Under the pieces are notes generated by a model. It saw only the letters and a list, made by a program, of their open reading frames with translations. It did not search any database and was not told the origin of the DNA. The position numbers and the translations under genes are program-made. DNA of 64,000 nucleotides from contig JAFIHA010000056.1 of NCBI GenBank assembly GCA_017848965.1, positions 62,001-126,000 on the forward strand. The letters run 5' to 3'. Of this stretch, positions 1 to 8,182 are shown piece after piece (the stretch's first letter is position 1; every line of letters starts with the position of its first letter). Source of the stretch: Dechloromonas aromatica (nom. nud.). Its GTDB lineage: Bacteria > Pseudomonadota > Gammaproteobacteria > Burkholderiales > Rhodocyclaceae.

Positions 1-1
1 C

Positions 2-415
2 GCGCTAGCCCTGGCCCGGGTCGGCGACGACAGCCGGCAGGCGATCGCCGTCGCCGGCCGCGCTGCCGACGGGCGCGAACTTCCCGCCTGGCAACTGGGC
101 GGCCAGCCGGCCCAGTTGACGCTGACCCGCGCCGTCGCCGGCGGCGAACTGCGCCGCCTGGCCTACCGCTGCCAGGCCGGCGGCCTCGAACAGCTGCTCT
201 GGCCCGCCTACGACGCGCCGGCGCCGCGAGTCAGCCACCGCCTGCTCGCCGGAATCACTGGCTGTGAAATGAGCGTGCTCGACCACGAAAGTCGCTGGCT
301 GGCCGTCTGGCCGCAGCGCGACGGCCGGACGCTGCCGCGCGCCCTGCGCCTGCGCCTGAGTCTGGCCGAGGGTGGCATGATCGAAAGGATCTTCGATGTC
401 GCCGCGGCCGAATGA
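2..415 (+). CDS. gspJ: Type II secretion minor pseudopilin GspJ (5' truncated by window edge)
   Basis: The reading frame is open from the first bases of the window and ends at a TGA at 413-415, so only the C-terminal 137 or so residues are present. GspJ is a minor pseudopilin that forms the tip complex of the type II secretion pseudopilus with GspI and GspK. The N-terminal prepilin helix lies outside the window. The visible part has the beta-rich character of the family and a late segment pairing LPRALRLRL with a strand ending in RIF. The main support is position: it overlaps gspK by 20 bp and precedes gspL, M and N in the standard gsp order. Confidence 0.75.
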   Translation, partial: ALALARVGDDSRQAIAVAGRAADGRELPAWQLGGQPAQLTLTRAVAGGELRRLAYRCQAGGLEQLLWPAYDAPAPRVSHRLLAGITGCEMSVLDHESRWLAVWPQRDGRTLPRALRLRLSLAEGGMIERIFDVAAAE

Positions 416-1292
416 GCGCCAGCGCGGCGCCGCCGTCGTCGCCGCGCTGCTCGTCGTGGCCCTGGTCAGCGCGACCATGGCGACGCTGCTGACCGACCTC
501 GACGCCTGGATCGACGACGTGGACAGCGCCCGCGACAAGGCCCAGGCCACCGAGCAGGCGCGCAACGCCGTCGCCTACGCCCGCGCCCTGCTCGCCGCCG
601 ACGGCGCCAGCAATGCCATCGACACGCTGGACGAGGACTGGGCGCGCGAACTGCCGCCGCTGCGCCACGAAGGCGCTCGCATCGGCGGTCGCATCGTCGA
701 CCTGCAGGGCCGCTTCAACCTCAACAACCTGCGCCGCGAAGACGGCCGCCTCGACCCCCAGGCGTTCGCCGCCTACCGCCGCCTGCTGGCCATTCTCGGC
801 CTGCCCGACAAGCTGGCCAATGCGCTGGCCGAACGCCTGACCGGCACACGAGAAGGCGCCAGCGACGACGCCCCGGCGGGCGGACGACCGCTGCTCGCCT
901 TCGGCGAACTGCAAGGCCTGGCCGGCTACGACGCCGGCGTGCTCGCCCGCCTGGCCGGAGAGGTCTGCGTCCTCGCCGGCAGCCAGCCGGTCAACGTCAA
1001 TACTGCGCCGGCCGCCGTCCTTTCGGCGCTGCAGCCCGGTCTCTCGCCGGCCGCCGCAGCCAGTCTCGCCAGCGGCCGGCGCGGCCTGCCCTTCCGCGAC
1101 AGCGGCGATTTCCGCAACCGCCTGGGCGACCCCGGCCTGCCCGGCAGCCTGCTGCCGATTGCCGCCGCCAGCCGCCACTTCCTGATCGAAATCGAGGTCG
1201 ACCGCGACCGGGCGCGCAGCCGCGTCACCAGTCTGGTCCGCCGCAACCCCAACGGCAGATTGCCGGAAATTGTCTGGCAAACCCTTCTATGA
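396..1292 (+). CDS. gspK: Type II secretion minor pseudopilin GspK
   Basis: 298 residues. The N-terminus carries a prepilin-type signal: a short basic leader ending in RQRG, then the hydrophobic helix AAVVAALLVVALV, suited to cleavage by the prepilin peptidase after the glycine. The large globular part that distinguishes GspK from other pseudopilins follows, with a helix-hairpin-helix-like VNVNTAPAAVLSAL near residues 203-216. GspK caps the pseudopilus tip with GspI and GspJ in the periplasm. The ATG at 396 lies inside gspJ, and the stop overlaps the gspL start (ATGA), so the genes are probably translationally coupled. Confidence 0.9.
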   Translation: MSPRPNERQRGAAVVAALLVVALVSATMATLLTDLDAWIDDVDSARDKAQATEQARNAVAYARALLAADGASNAIDTLDEDWARELPPLRHEGARIGGRIVDLQGRFNLNNLRREDGRLDPQAFAAYRRLLAILGLPDKLANALAERLTGTREGASDDAPAGGRPLLAFGELQGLAGYDAGVLARLAGEVCVLAGSQPVNVNTAPAAVLSALQPGLSPAAAASLASGRRGLPFRDSGDFRNRLGDPGLPGSLLPIAAASRHFLIEIEVDRDRARSRVTSLVRRNPNGRLPEIVWQTLL

Positions 1293-2443
1293 ACCAGATC
1301 CTGACCCTGATCATCCCCTCCGGCTGGCCGCAGGAAACCCGCGCCTGTCCCTGGCAACTGCACGCCGCCGACGGCCGCCTGCTGGCGCAGGGCTGCGCCG
1401 AGCCCGGCCAATGGCCGACCGCCGGCGAAGACGACCGCTGCCACCTGCTCCTCGCCGGCCGCCAGGTCGCCGCCCAGCCGGCCCGCCTGCCGCCGCCGCC
1501 GCAGGGCGAACGCCAGGCGGTGATCGCCGCCGCGCTCGAAGACAACCTGCTCGAACCGGCCGAACACCTGCTGTTCGCGCTCGCCCCGACGCCGCTGGCC
1601 GATGGTCGACGCTGCGTCGCCAGCGTCAGCCGCGCCCGCCTCGCCGCCCTTTGCCAGCGCCTGCGCGAACTGGGCTGGCCGCCCGTCGCCGCCTGGCCAC
1701 TGGCGCTGGCGCTGCCGACCGGGCAGGCACTGGCGCTCGCTGGCGAACTGAGCCTGCGCCAGGACGACGGCTTCATCGCTTTGCCGCTCGACGCCACGCT
1801 GCCCGAATGGCTGGACCTGCTGGCGCCCGCCGCGCCGATCCGTGCCAGCGCCCTCGATGCCGACGCCGCGCACGCCCTGGCGGCGGCGGGCAAGCGCCTG
1901 CAGGCGGAAGAGCTGCCGCCGTTGCGCATCCCCGACGGCCCCGGCTTCCTGGTCGGCGAGTTGGCTCCGCCGCGCCCCCATGTGGACTGGGTACGCCGCC
2001 TGCGGCCGGCCTTGCGCCTCGCCGCCGGCCTCGGTGCGCTACTGCTGGCGATGGCGCTCGGGCAATGGGGCTGGCACGCCTGGCAGGCACGCCAGTTACG
2101 CGGCGAAATCGCCCGCCAGTTCCATGAAATCCTGCCGCAGACACCAATGGTCGATCCCGTCCTTCAGGCACAGCGCCAGCTCGATACCCGGGCGCAGGCC
2201 GGCGGCGCCCTGGCCGCCAACGATTTCCTGGTGCTCGCCGACGCGCTCAGCGAGCTAGCGCCGGAACAACTGCCCTTGCTGGCACTGGCTTACGCCGACG
2301 GCCGCCTGCGCGTCAGCGTCGCCCACCTCGACGCCGGCACCGCCGAGCGTCTGGCTGCCGCCGCCCGGCAGCGCGGCCTGACGCTGAGCCCGCCGAGCGG
2401 GACGCCGCCCGAATTCACCCTGAGTGCCGGAGAACATCGATGA
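1289..2443 (+). CDS. gspL: Type II secretion inner-membrane platform protein GspL
   Basis: 384 residues. GspL is a bitopic inner-membrane protein. Its cytoplasmic actin-like domain recruits the GspE ATPase and its periplasmic ferredoxin-like domain pairs with GspM. Here the cytoplasmic region covers about residues 1-235. A single membrane segment (about 243-262, containing LGALLLAMALGQWGW) follows, then a periplasmic tail of about 120 residues ending in a small alpha/beta domain. The start overlaps the gspK stop by 4 bp, and the stop overlaps gspM in the same way. Sequence conservation in GspL is low, so the call rests on topology plus gene order. Confidence 0.85.
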   Translation: MNQILTLIIPSGWPQETRACPWQLHAADGRLLAQGCAEPGQWPTAGEDDRCHLLLAGRQVAAQPARLPPPPQGERQAVIAAALEDNLLEPAEHLLFALAPTPLADGRRCVASVSRARLAALCQRLRELGWPPVAAWPLALALPTGQALALAGELSLRQDDGFIALPLDATLPEWLDLLAPAAPIRASALDADAAHALAAAGKRLQAEELPPLRIPDGPGFLVGELAPPRPHVDWVRRLRPALRLAAGLGALLLAMALGQWGWHAWQARQLRGEIARQFHEILPQTPMVDPVLQAQRQLDTRAQAGGALAANDFLVLADALSELAPEQLPLLALAYADGRLRVSVAHLDAGTAERLAAAARQRGLTLSPPSGTPPEFTLSAGEHR

Positions 2444-2943
2444 AAGCCGATCTCGCCCCCGCCTGGCGGCGCCGCGCCGCCGTTTTCTGGGCCGCCCGCT
2501 CGCCGCGCGAACAGGGCATCCTGCGCCTCGCCGCCGGCGTCCTGGCTCTGGCAATTGCCGGCCAACTGCTGTGGCAACTCGAAGACGCCCGCCGCCGGCA
2601 ACTGCGCCTGCTGCCAGAACTCGCCGCGCAGGCGACGCAGATGGCGGCGCTCGCCGCCGCCTGGCAAGGTCTGGCGGCGACGCCGCTCGCTCCGGTCGAC
2701 GCAGCGGCGCTGCGCAGCGTCGTGCAGACACGGCTGGGCGAACTCGGACCGGAGATCGCCGCGCACTGGGAGGACGATGGCCGGCTGACGCTACGCGGCA
2801 AGGCCGCGCTGACCGCCTGGCTACGCTGGACCGCCGCCGTACACGAGGAACAACGGCTGCGCCTGGAAAGCTGCCGCATCACCGGCAGCGGCGAGACGCT
2901 GCAGATCGAGGCCAGCTATCGGGCCGCCGGCAAAGCGTCATGA
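2440..2943 (+). CDS. gspM: Type II secretion protein GspM
   Basis: 167 residues. A cytoplasmic N-terminus of about 25 residues is followed by one membrane helix (about 27-43, with LRLAAGVLALAIAGQLLW) and a periplasmic ferredoxin-like domain. This is the usual GspM architecture. GspM stabilises GspL and belongs to the inner-membrane assembly platform. The start overlaps the end of gspL and the stop overlaps the start of gspN by 4 bp each. Like GspL, it is identified mainly by size, topology and operon position. Confidence 0.85.
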   Translation: MKADLAPAWRRRAAVFWAARSPREQGILRLAAGVLALAIAGQLLWQLEDARRRQLRLLPELAAQATQMAALAAAWQGLAATPLAPVDAAALRSVVQTRLGELGPEIAAHWEDDGRLTLRGKAALTAWLRWTAAVHEEQRLRLESCRITGSGETLQIEASYRAAGKAS

Positions 2944-3653
2944 GAGGCGGCCGCCTGCTGCTCGCGCTGCTCTGCCTGCTCCTGATCCTCGCGCAGTTGC
3001 CGGCCCACCTCGCCGCTCGCCTGCTCGCTACGGCCTGTGCCGAGCAGTGCCGACTGGCGGCAACGAGCGGCACGCTGTGGCAAGGCCAGGGGCAGTTGTA
3101 CGTGGCCAGCGGCAAGGACTGGTACGCCCTCGGCCAGCTCGCCTGGCAACTGCCGGCCGGCGACGCGCTGGCCAGCGCCCGCCTGGAACAGGGCAAGCTC
3201 GTCTGGTCCGCCGCCGACCGCATCGACCTCGACGGCATCAGCCTGCCGGCTGCCGCGCTGTTCTCCCAGCCGGCGCTCGACCTGCCGCTCGGTAGTTGGC
3301 AGGGAACGCTGCAACTGCGCGCCACCCGGCTGCAGTGGGCGCCAACTTCGTCGCTGCCGCGGGCGAGCGGCGAACTGCTCTGGCTGGGCGCGGCGAGCGG
3401 TCTGCTGGCCGGGCGAGCGCTCGGCGACTATCGCCTGGACTGGAGCTGGGACGGCCAGGCGGCAAGCGCCGTCCTCAGCGGCGGCCGCCCCGGCGAAATC
3501 CGTGTCGACGGCCGCATCGAGCCGGCGCGAGTACACGGCAAGCTCGAACTGCAGGGGGCCGCCGGCACCGCGCTCGCCCCCTACCTGCGCCTGCTACCGG
3601 CCGTCAGTGGCGGCGGAGATGGCCGCTACACGGTCGATTACCGCTGGCACTGA
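2940..3653 (+). CDS. gspN: Type II secretion protein GspN
   Basis: 237 residues with an N-terminal signal-anchor (about residues 5-22, LLLALLCLLLILAQLPAHLA) and a beta-rich periplasmic domain. GspN is an accessory type II secretion component present in only some gsp operons and dispensable in several systems. The ATG at 2940 overlaps the gspM stop. The frame stays open further upstream, but the 4-bp overlap and the signal-like N-terminus favour this start. It is the last gsp gene, and a different transcription unit begins about 80 bp further on. Confidence 0.8.
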   Translation: MRGGRLLLALLCLLLILAQLPAHLAARLLATACAEQCRLAATSGTLWQGQGQLYVASGKDWYALGQLAWQLPAGDALASARLEQGKLVWSAADRIDLDGISLPAAALFSQPALDLPLGSWQGTLQLRATRLQWAPTSSLPRASGELLWLGAASGLLAGRALGDYRLDWSWDGQAASAVLSGGRPGEIRVDGRIEPARVHGKLELQGAAGTALAPYLRLLPAVSGGGDGRYTVDYRWH

Positions 3654-3660
3654 AATAGCG

Positions 3661-3694
3661 CGGTCATCGGCACGTCATCTTTGCTATCGATAAT
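3661..3694 (+). promoter_or_regulatory. Candidate PhoB-dependent promoter (Pho box plus -10) of phoX
   Basis: Two 7-base direct repeats, CGGTCAT (3661-3667) and ACGTCAT (3672-3678), are separated by exactly 4 bases. They match the PhoB half-site CTGTCAT at 6/7 and 5/7. A GATAAT hexamer (3689-3694) begins 10 bases after the box, the spacing typical of PhoB-activated promoters, where the box replaces the -35 element. The start codon of the PhoX-type phosphatase is at 3734. No sigma-70 -35 element is needed or obvious. The role is inferred from sequence alone. Confidence 0.6.
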
Positions 3695-3733
3695 CATCGG
3701 CGTTTTCCTCCAACCCATAACGAGACCACGCTC

Positions 3734-5959
3734 ATGTCCGAAATCCTGACCAAGCATCACCCCGCGTCGCCGAATGGCTGCGACGACGTCTGCCACAACG
3801 AATCCGGCAACACCGAATTTGCCAGCGTCCTCAACGCCCGTCTGTCGCGCCGCAACCTGCTCAAGGGCGGGTTCGGGCTGGCTGCCGGCAGCTTCATGAG
3901 CTTCGGCCTGACCGGTTGTCTGAGCAGCGGCGGTGGCAGCAATAACGACAATGCCTTCAAGCTTGGCTTCAGCGCTGTCGCCAAGGGCATCGACGATGCG
4001 CTGCGCATCCCGGCCGGCTACAGCTTCAGCGCCCTCTACCGTCTCGGCGACCCGCTCAACGCCAGCACCGGCGCCTACGCCAACGACGGCAGCGACAGTG
4101 CCGCCAGCTTCCAGTTCCGCGCCGGCGACCACCACGACGGCATGGCCTACTTCGGCCTCAACACCGCCGGCCTGGCCAAGGACCTGAGCAACAACGCGCG
4201 TGGCCTGCTGTGCATGAACCACGAGAACATCACGCAGATCTTCCTGCACACCGCTGCCGAAGTCGGCGCCGGCTTCAACAACAGCGCCCGCGTTCCGGCG
4301 CAGATCGACAAGGAAGTCAACGCGCACGGCGTTTCGGTGATCGAAGTGCTCAAGGGCTCGTCTTTCTCGATCAACCAGCTTTCCGGTTTCAACCGCCGCT
4401 ACACCGCGCTCAGCAATATGGAAATCAGCGGTCCGGCCGCTGGCGACGACCTCATGGTCACCGCCTACTCGACTGCCGGCAGCGCCACCCGCGGCACGCT
4501 GAACAACTGCGCCAACGGCGTCACCCCGTGGGGCACCTTCCTGACCTGCGAAGAAAACTGGGCCGGCTACTTCAAGCGCCCGGCCAGCAGCACGCTGAGC
4601 GCCAAGGCCGCCGCCGCGCAGAACCGCTACATCGGCAGCAGCGCCAGCAACGGCAGCTACGGCTGGGCCAACCCGGCCGGCGGTGATACCAGCGGCACCG
4701 GCCAGTACGACCGCTGGAACATCACGCCGACCGGCGCCAGCGCAGCCAACGATTACCGCAACGCCGCCAACACCATGGGCTGGGTGGTCGAGATCGATCC
4801 CTTCGCCCCCGGCGCGACGCCGCGCAAGCGTACCGCCATGGGCCGCTTCGGCCACGAAGGCGCGATGCCGGCCAAGGCGGTCGCCGGCAAGCCGCTGGTC
4901 TACTACATGGGCGACGACGCCCAAGGCGAATACATCTACAAGTACGTCTCCAACGCCAACTGGGACGCCGCCGACGCCAATGGCGGCCTGACCGCCGGCA
5001 ACAAGTACCTGGACGACGGCAAGCTCTACGTCGCTACCTTCAACGCCGACGGCTCGGGCACGTGGACCGAACTGACCATCACCAACGCGGCGATTGCCGC
5101 TGCTGCCTACGGCTTCGCCGACCAGGCCGATGTCTGCATCAACTGCCGCCTGGCCGCCGACGCCGTCGGCGCGACGCCGATGGACCGCCCGGAATGGACC
5201 GGCGTCCACCCCGTCACTGGCGACATCTACATCACGCTGACCAACAACAGCAAGCGCGGCTCGACCAGCCTGACCACCGGCGGCAAGTCCTACGGCCTGG
5301 ACGCCGCCAACCCGCGCTACTACGACGACGGCGAAGGCGGCAAGGGTAACCCCAACGGCCACATCGTGCGCATCCACGAAACCGGCGGCGACCACGCGGC
5401 GACCACCTTCGCCTGGGACGTCTATCTGTTCGGCGCCGAGAATGATCAGTTCGGCAACGCCTCGATCAACATCTCCGGCCTCACCGACGACAACGACTTC
5501 TCCAGCCCGGACGGCCTCTGGTTCAGCCAGGCGGTTCCCGGCCTGATGTGGCTGCAGACCGATGACGGCGCCTACACCGACGTCACCAACTGCATGATGC
5601 TGGCAGCACTGCCCGGCAAGCATGGCGACGGCGGACCGGTCAATGTCACCAGCGCCGCCGTGCCGAGCAATGCCAACGCCGACCAGACGGTCACCACCCA
5701 GGCCGGTGCCGATGCCACGGCAGCCACTCTGCGCCGCTTCCTGGTCGGCCCGAAGGGCTGCGAAATCACCGGCATCACCGAAACGCCGGACGGCAAGACG
5801 ATCTTCGTCAATATCCAGCACCCGGGCGAACGCACCACCGCCGCCGACATCGCCACCCCGGCGAACTTCCAGAGCCACTGGCCGGAAGGCGGCAATGCCC
5901 GGCCGCGCTCGACGACCGTCGTCATCACCAAGGACGACGGCGGCATCGTCGGCGCCTGA
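3734..5959 (+). CDS. phoX: PhoX-family (DUF839) phosphatase, Tat-exported, probable lipoprotein
   Basis: 741 residues. PhoX enzymes are calcium- and iron-dependent phosphatases that release phosphate from organic esters outside the cytoplasm. The N-terminus has a twin-arginine motif, SRRNLLKGG, at about residues 36-44, then a hydrophobic stretch and a lipobox-like LTGC before a glycine/serine-rich linker. Tat export of the folded metalloenzyme followed by lipidation is therefore likely. The rest matches the PhoX family in length and in its many Asp/Glu/His-rich turns, including CMNHEN near residue 160 and GRFGHEGAM near 370. A candidate Pho box lies just upstream and a terminator follows. The ribosome-binding site is weak. 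Confidence 0.88.
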   Translation: MSEILTKHHPASPNGCDDVCHNESGNTEFASVLNARLSRRNLLKGGFGLAAGSFMSFGLTGCLSSGGGSNNDNAFKLGFSAVAKGIDDALRIPAGYSFSALYRLGDPLNASTGAYANDGSDSAASFQFRAGDHHDGMAYFGLNTAGLAKDLSNNARGLLCMNHENITQIFLHTAAEVGAGFNNSARVPAQIDKEVNAHGVSVIEVLKGSSFSINQLSGFNRRYTALSNMEISGPAAGDDLMVTAYSTAGSATRGTLNNCANGVTPWGTFLTCEENWAGYFKRPASSTLSAKAAAAQNRYIGSSASNGSYGWANPAGGDTSGTGQYDRWNITPTGASAANDYRNAANTMGWVVEIDPFAPGATPRKRTAMGRFGHEGAMPAKAVAGKPLVYYMGDDAQGEYIYKYVSNANWDAADANGGLTAGNKYLDDGKLYVATFNADGSGTWTELTITNAAIAAAAYGFADQADVCINCRLAADAVGATPMDRPEWTGVHPVTGDIYITLTNNSKRGSTSLTTGGKSYGLDAANPRYYDDGEGGKGNPNGHIVRIHETGGDHAATTFAWDVYLFGAENDQFGNASINISGLTDDNDFSSPDGLWFSQAVPGLMWLQTDDGAYTDVTNCMMLAALPGKHGDGGPVNVTSAAVPSNANADQTVTTQAGADATAATLRRFLVGPKGCEITGITETPDGKTIFVNIQHPGERTTAADIATPANFQSHWPEGGNARPRSTTVVITKDDGGIVGA

Positions 5960-5980
5960 TCCTCTCTGGCAATACTTTCC

Positions 5981-6007
5981 GCCCGCCTCATCGGCGGGCT
6001 TTTTTTT
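5981..6007 (+). terminator. Rho-independent terminator after phoX
   Basis: GCCCGCC (5981-5987) pairs with GGCGGGC (5993-5999) around a 5-base loop, and eight consecutive T residues follow. The next gene starts only 18 bases later, so some read-through into it is possible. Confidence 0.85.
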
Positions 6008-6025
6008 CAAGAAGGGAAGAAAATC

Positions 6026-8098
6026 ATGCAAAAAACCCGCATCGCCCTCGCCTGCGCCCTCCTCTTCAGCCTTGCCGGCTGTCTCGGTAGCGACGGCGGC
6101 TCGAGCAGCGTCAGCGGCCGTTTCCTTGACGCCGCGGTGAGCGGCATCGACTGGGCGGCCTCGCGCTCCGGCAAGAGCGGCACGACTGGCGACGACGGCC
6201 GCTTCGAATGCCGCACGGGCGACACCGTCAGCTTCTCGCTGGCCGACATCGAACTCGGCAACGCTGCCTGCGCCGCCACCGTCACCCCGCTGGAACTGGC
6301 CGGCGTCGCCGCCTGGAGCGAGAGCACCCAGGGCGTCAACAACCGCCTGCTGTTGCTGCAAATCCTCGACGAAGACGACAACCCGGCCAACGGCATCCGC
6401 ATCACGCCGGCGGTGATCGCCGCGCTGGCCGGCAAGACCATCGACTTCACCCTCGCCGCCGGCGATTTCCGGACCGCGCTGGCCGCCCTGCTGCCAGCCG
6501 GCGTCAATGACGCCTTCGGTCAGCCCTACGCCGCCCGCGTCCCGAACGACGAACGCGAAGCGCTCGCCCGCGAGCACTTCGAAGGCACGCTGGCAACCGC
6601 GCTCGGCCAGGGCGAAACTTCGTCGCAGGCGCAAACCAGTGCCGGCGGCACGATCGCCGTCACGAAGTACACGCTCGCCGCGGCAGACGCCCTGCATGTC
6701 GCCTACCCGGGCAGCAACGCTGCCATCGCCGCCGATTTTCCGCATGGTTTCTTCCCCGCTGCCGGTTCCGGCCTCGCCTTCAAGGGCAAGGCCAGCGACG
6801 GCACGCTGAGCTTCTACGGCATCACCGACCGCGGCCCCAACGGCGACGCGCCGGCCACGGTCAGCAACCCGGACGGCAAGGCGAGCAAGGTCTTTCCCTC
6901 ACCCGACTTCGTACCGTCGATCGCCACCATCGTCATCGACCGCGACGGTGCCCGCATCGACCAGTTGCTGACGCTGAAGACCGCCGCCGGCACGCCGATC
7001 AGCGGCCGCCCGGTACCGGCCGGCGCGGTCGGCAACTCGGGCGAGATTCCGCTCACCGACGCCTTCACCTACGACGCCACGCGCGCCGGCTACGACAGCA
7101 ACGGCCTCGACCCGGAAAGCCTGATCTACGACAGCGCCAACGGCGTCTTCTGGACCTCCGACGAGTACGGCCCCTTCATCGCCAAGATCGACGCGGCGAC
7201 CGGCAAGATCGTCCAGAAATACCAGCCGGGCACTGCCGCCGGCGACCTGCCGGCGGCGCTCGCCCATCGTCGCGCCAACCGCGGCATGGAAGGCCTGACC
7301 ATGAGCGGCGGCGTCCTGCACGGTTTCCTGCAGAGCCCGATCGATCCGTTCGACGCCAAGGGCAAGTCGATCGAAGCGGTCGACATCAGCGACCTCGACG
7401 AAGACGGCAAGACCAGCGACAAGGTCAAGGTCAAGGACTTCGCCCGTTTCGCCCGCTGGCTCGCCTTCGACCCGGCGACCGGCACTTCCCACCTCTACGC
7501 CTACCCGCTCGATTACGCGATTGCCGGCGAAAAGTGGTCCAAGAACCGGAGCGGCAGCGCCAAACTGGGCGATGTCGTGGCCCTGGGCAACAACCGCTTC
7601 CTGGTCATCGAACAGGGCGCCGACGCCAACGGTGCGGTCCGCAACTTCCTGATGCTGGTCGAACTGCCGGCCAACGCGACCGATATCGCGGGCGACGGTT
7701 ACGGTCTGGAAATGAACAGCATCGACGGCAGCACGCTGACCGACACCACGCGTAGCTGGGCCAGCGTCGTGCCGCTGCGCAAGCGCCTGCTGGTCGATCT
7801 CAACGCACTCGGCTGGAAGGCCGAGAAGGCCGAGGGGCTGACCCTGGTCGACGGGCAGACGATCGCGCTGATCAACGACAACGATTTCGGCCTGCGCTCG
7901 ATCCTGGTCGACGCCGCCGGCAACGAAGTCGATGGCAGCCCGGAGGACTGCACGCTCGACGCCTCGACCGGCGTCCTGAGCAACTGCCCGAACGGCGCCA
8001 CTGGCGCCCGCGTCACCCGCGGCAAGGCATCCGAGCGACCGACCCGGCTGTGGCTGCTGAAGCTGCCGCAAGCCTTGAGCAGCTACACGATGAACTGA
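6026..8098 (+). CDS. Esterase-like activity of phytase family lipoprotein
   Basis: 690 residues. A lipoprotein signal peptide with lipobox LAGC ends at about residue 19, followed by a short Gly/Ser linker. Residues of about 30-200 form a separate region found in some bacterial surface lipoproteins. From about residue 210 the sequence resembles the phytase-like esterase family (PF13449 type), with the motifs GITDRGPNGD, SDEYGPFIAKID and NRGMEGLTMS. Family members are thought to hydrolyse phosphate or carboxyl esters, and the substrate here is unknown. A good ribosome-binding site (AAGGGAAG) precedes the ATG. Placement after a Pho-box phosphatase suggests a role in phosphate scavenging (inference). 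Confidence 0.8.
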   Translation: MQKTRIALACALLFSLAGCLGSDGGSSSVSGRFLDAAVSGIDWAASRSGKSGTTGDDGRFECRTGDTVSFSLADIELGNAACAATVTPLELAGVAAWSESTQGVNNRLLLLQILDEDDNPANGIRITPAVIAALAGKTIDFTLAAGDFRTALAALLPAGVNDAFGQPYAARVPNDEREALAREHFEGTLATALGQGETSSQAQTSAGGTIAVTKYTLAAADALHVAYPGSNAAIAADFPHGFFPAAGSGLAFKGKASDGTLSFYGITDRGPNGDAPATVSNPDGKASKVFPSPDFVPSIATIVIDRDGARIDQLLTLKTAAGTPISGRPVPAGAVGNSGEIPLTDAFTYDATRAGYDSNGLDPESLIYDSANGVFWTSDEYGPFIAKIDAATGKIVQKYQPGTAAGDLPAALAHRRANRGMEGLTMSGGVLHGFLQSPIDPFDAKGKSIEAVDISDLDEDGKTSDKVKVKDFARFARWLAFDPATGTSHLYAYPLDYAIAGEKWSKNRSGSAKLGDVVALGNNRFLVIEQGADANGAVRNFLMLVELPANATDIAGDGYGLEMNSIDGSTLTDTTRSWASVVPLRKRLLVDLNALGWKAEKAEGLTLVDGQTIALINDNDFGLRSILVDAAGNEVDGSPEDCTLDASTGVLSNCPNGATGARVTRGKASERPTRLWLLKLPQALSSYTMN

Positions 8099-8124
8099 AG
8101 CCGCCGACAGAGCGGTTCACTTTC

Positions 8125-8150
8125 GGCCACCCCGCGCGGGTGGCCTTTTT
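8125..8150 (+). terminator. Rho-independent terminator after the phytase-like gene
   Basis: An 8-bp stem, GGCCACCC (8125-8132) with GGGTGGCC (8138-8145), encloses a 5-base loop and is followed by five T residues. Confidence 0.85.
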
Positions 8151-8182
8151 CTTGGACATGCGCCGGCCACTATAATCGGCCG

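Noticed and set aside
3638..6745. Very long open frame on the minus strand opposite phoX and the phytase-like gene
   Set aside because: It lies entirely antisense to two well-supported genes, is Gly/Val/Arg-rich as expected of GC-rich shadow frames, and resembles no family.
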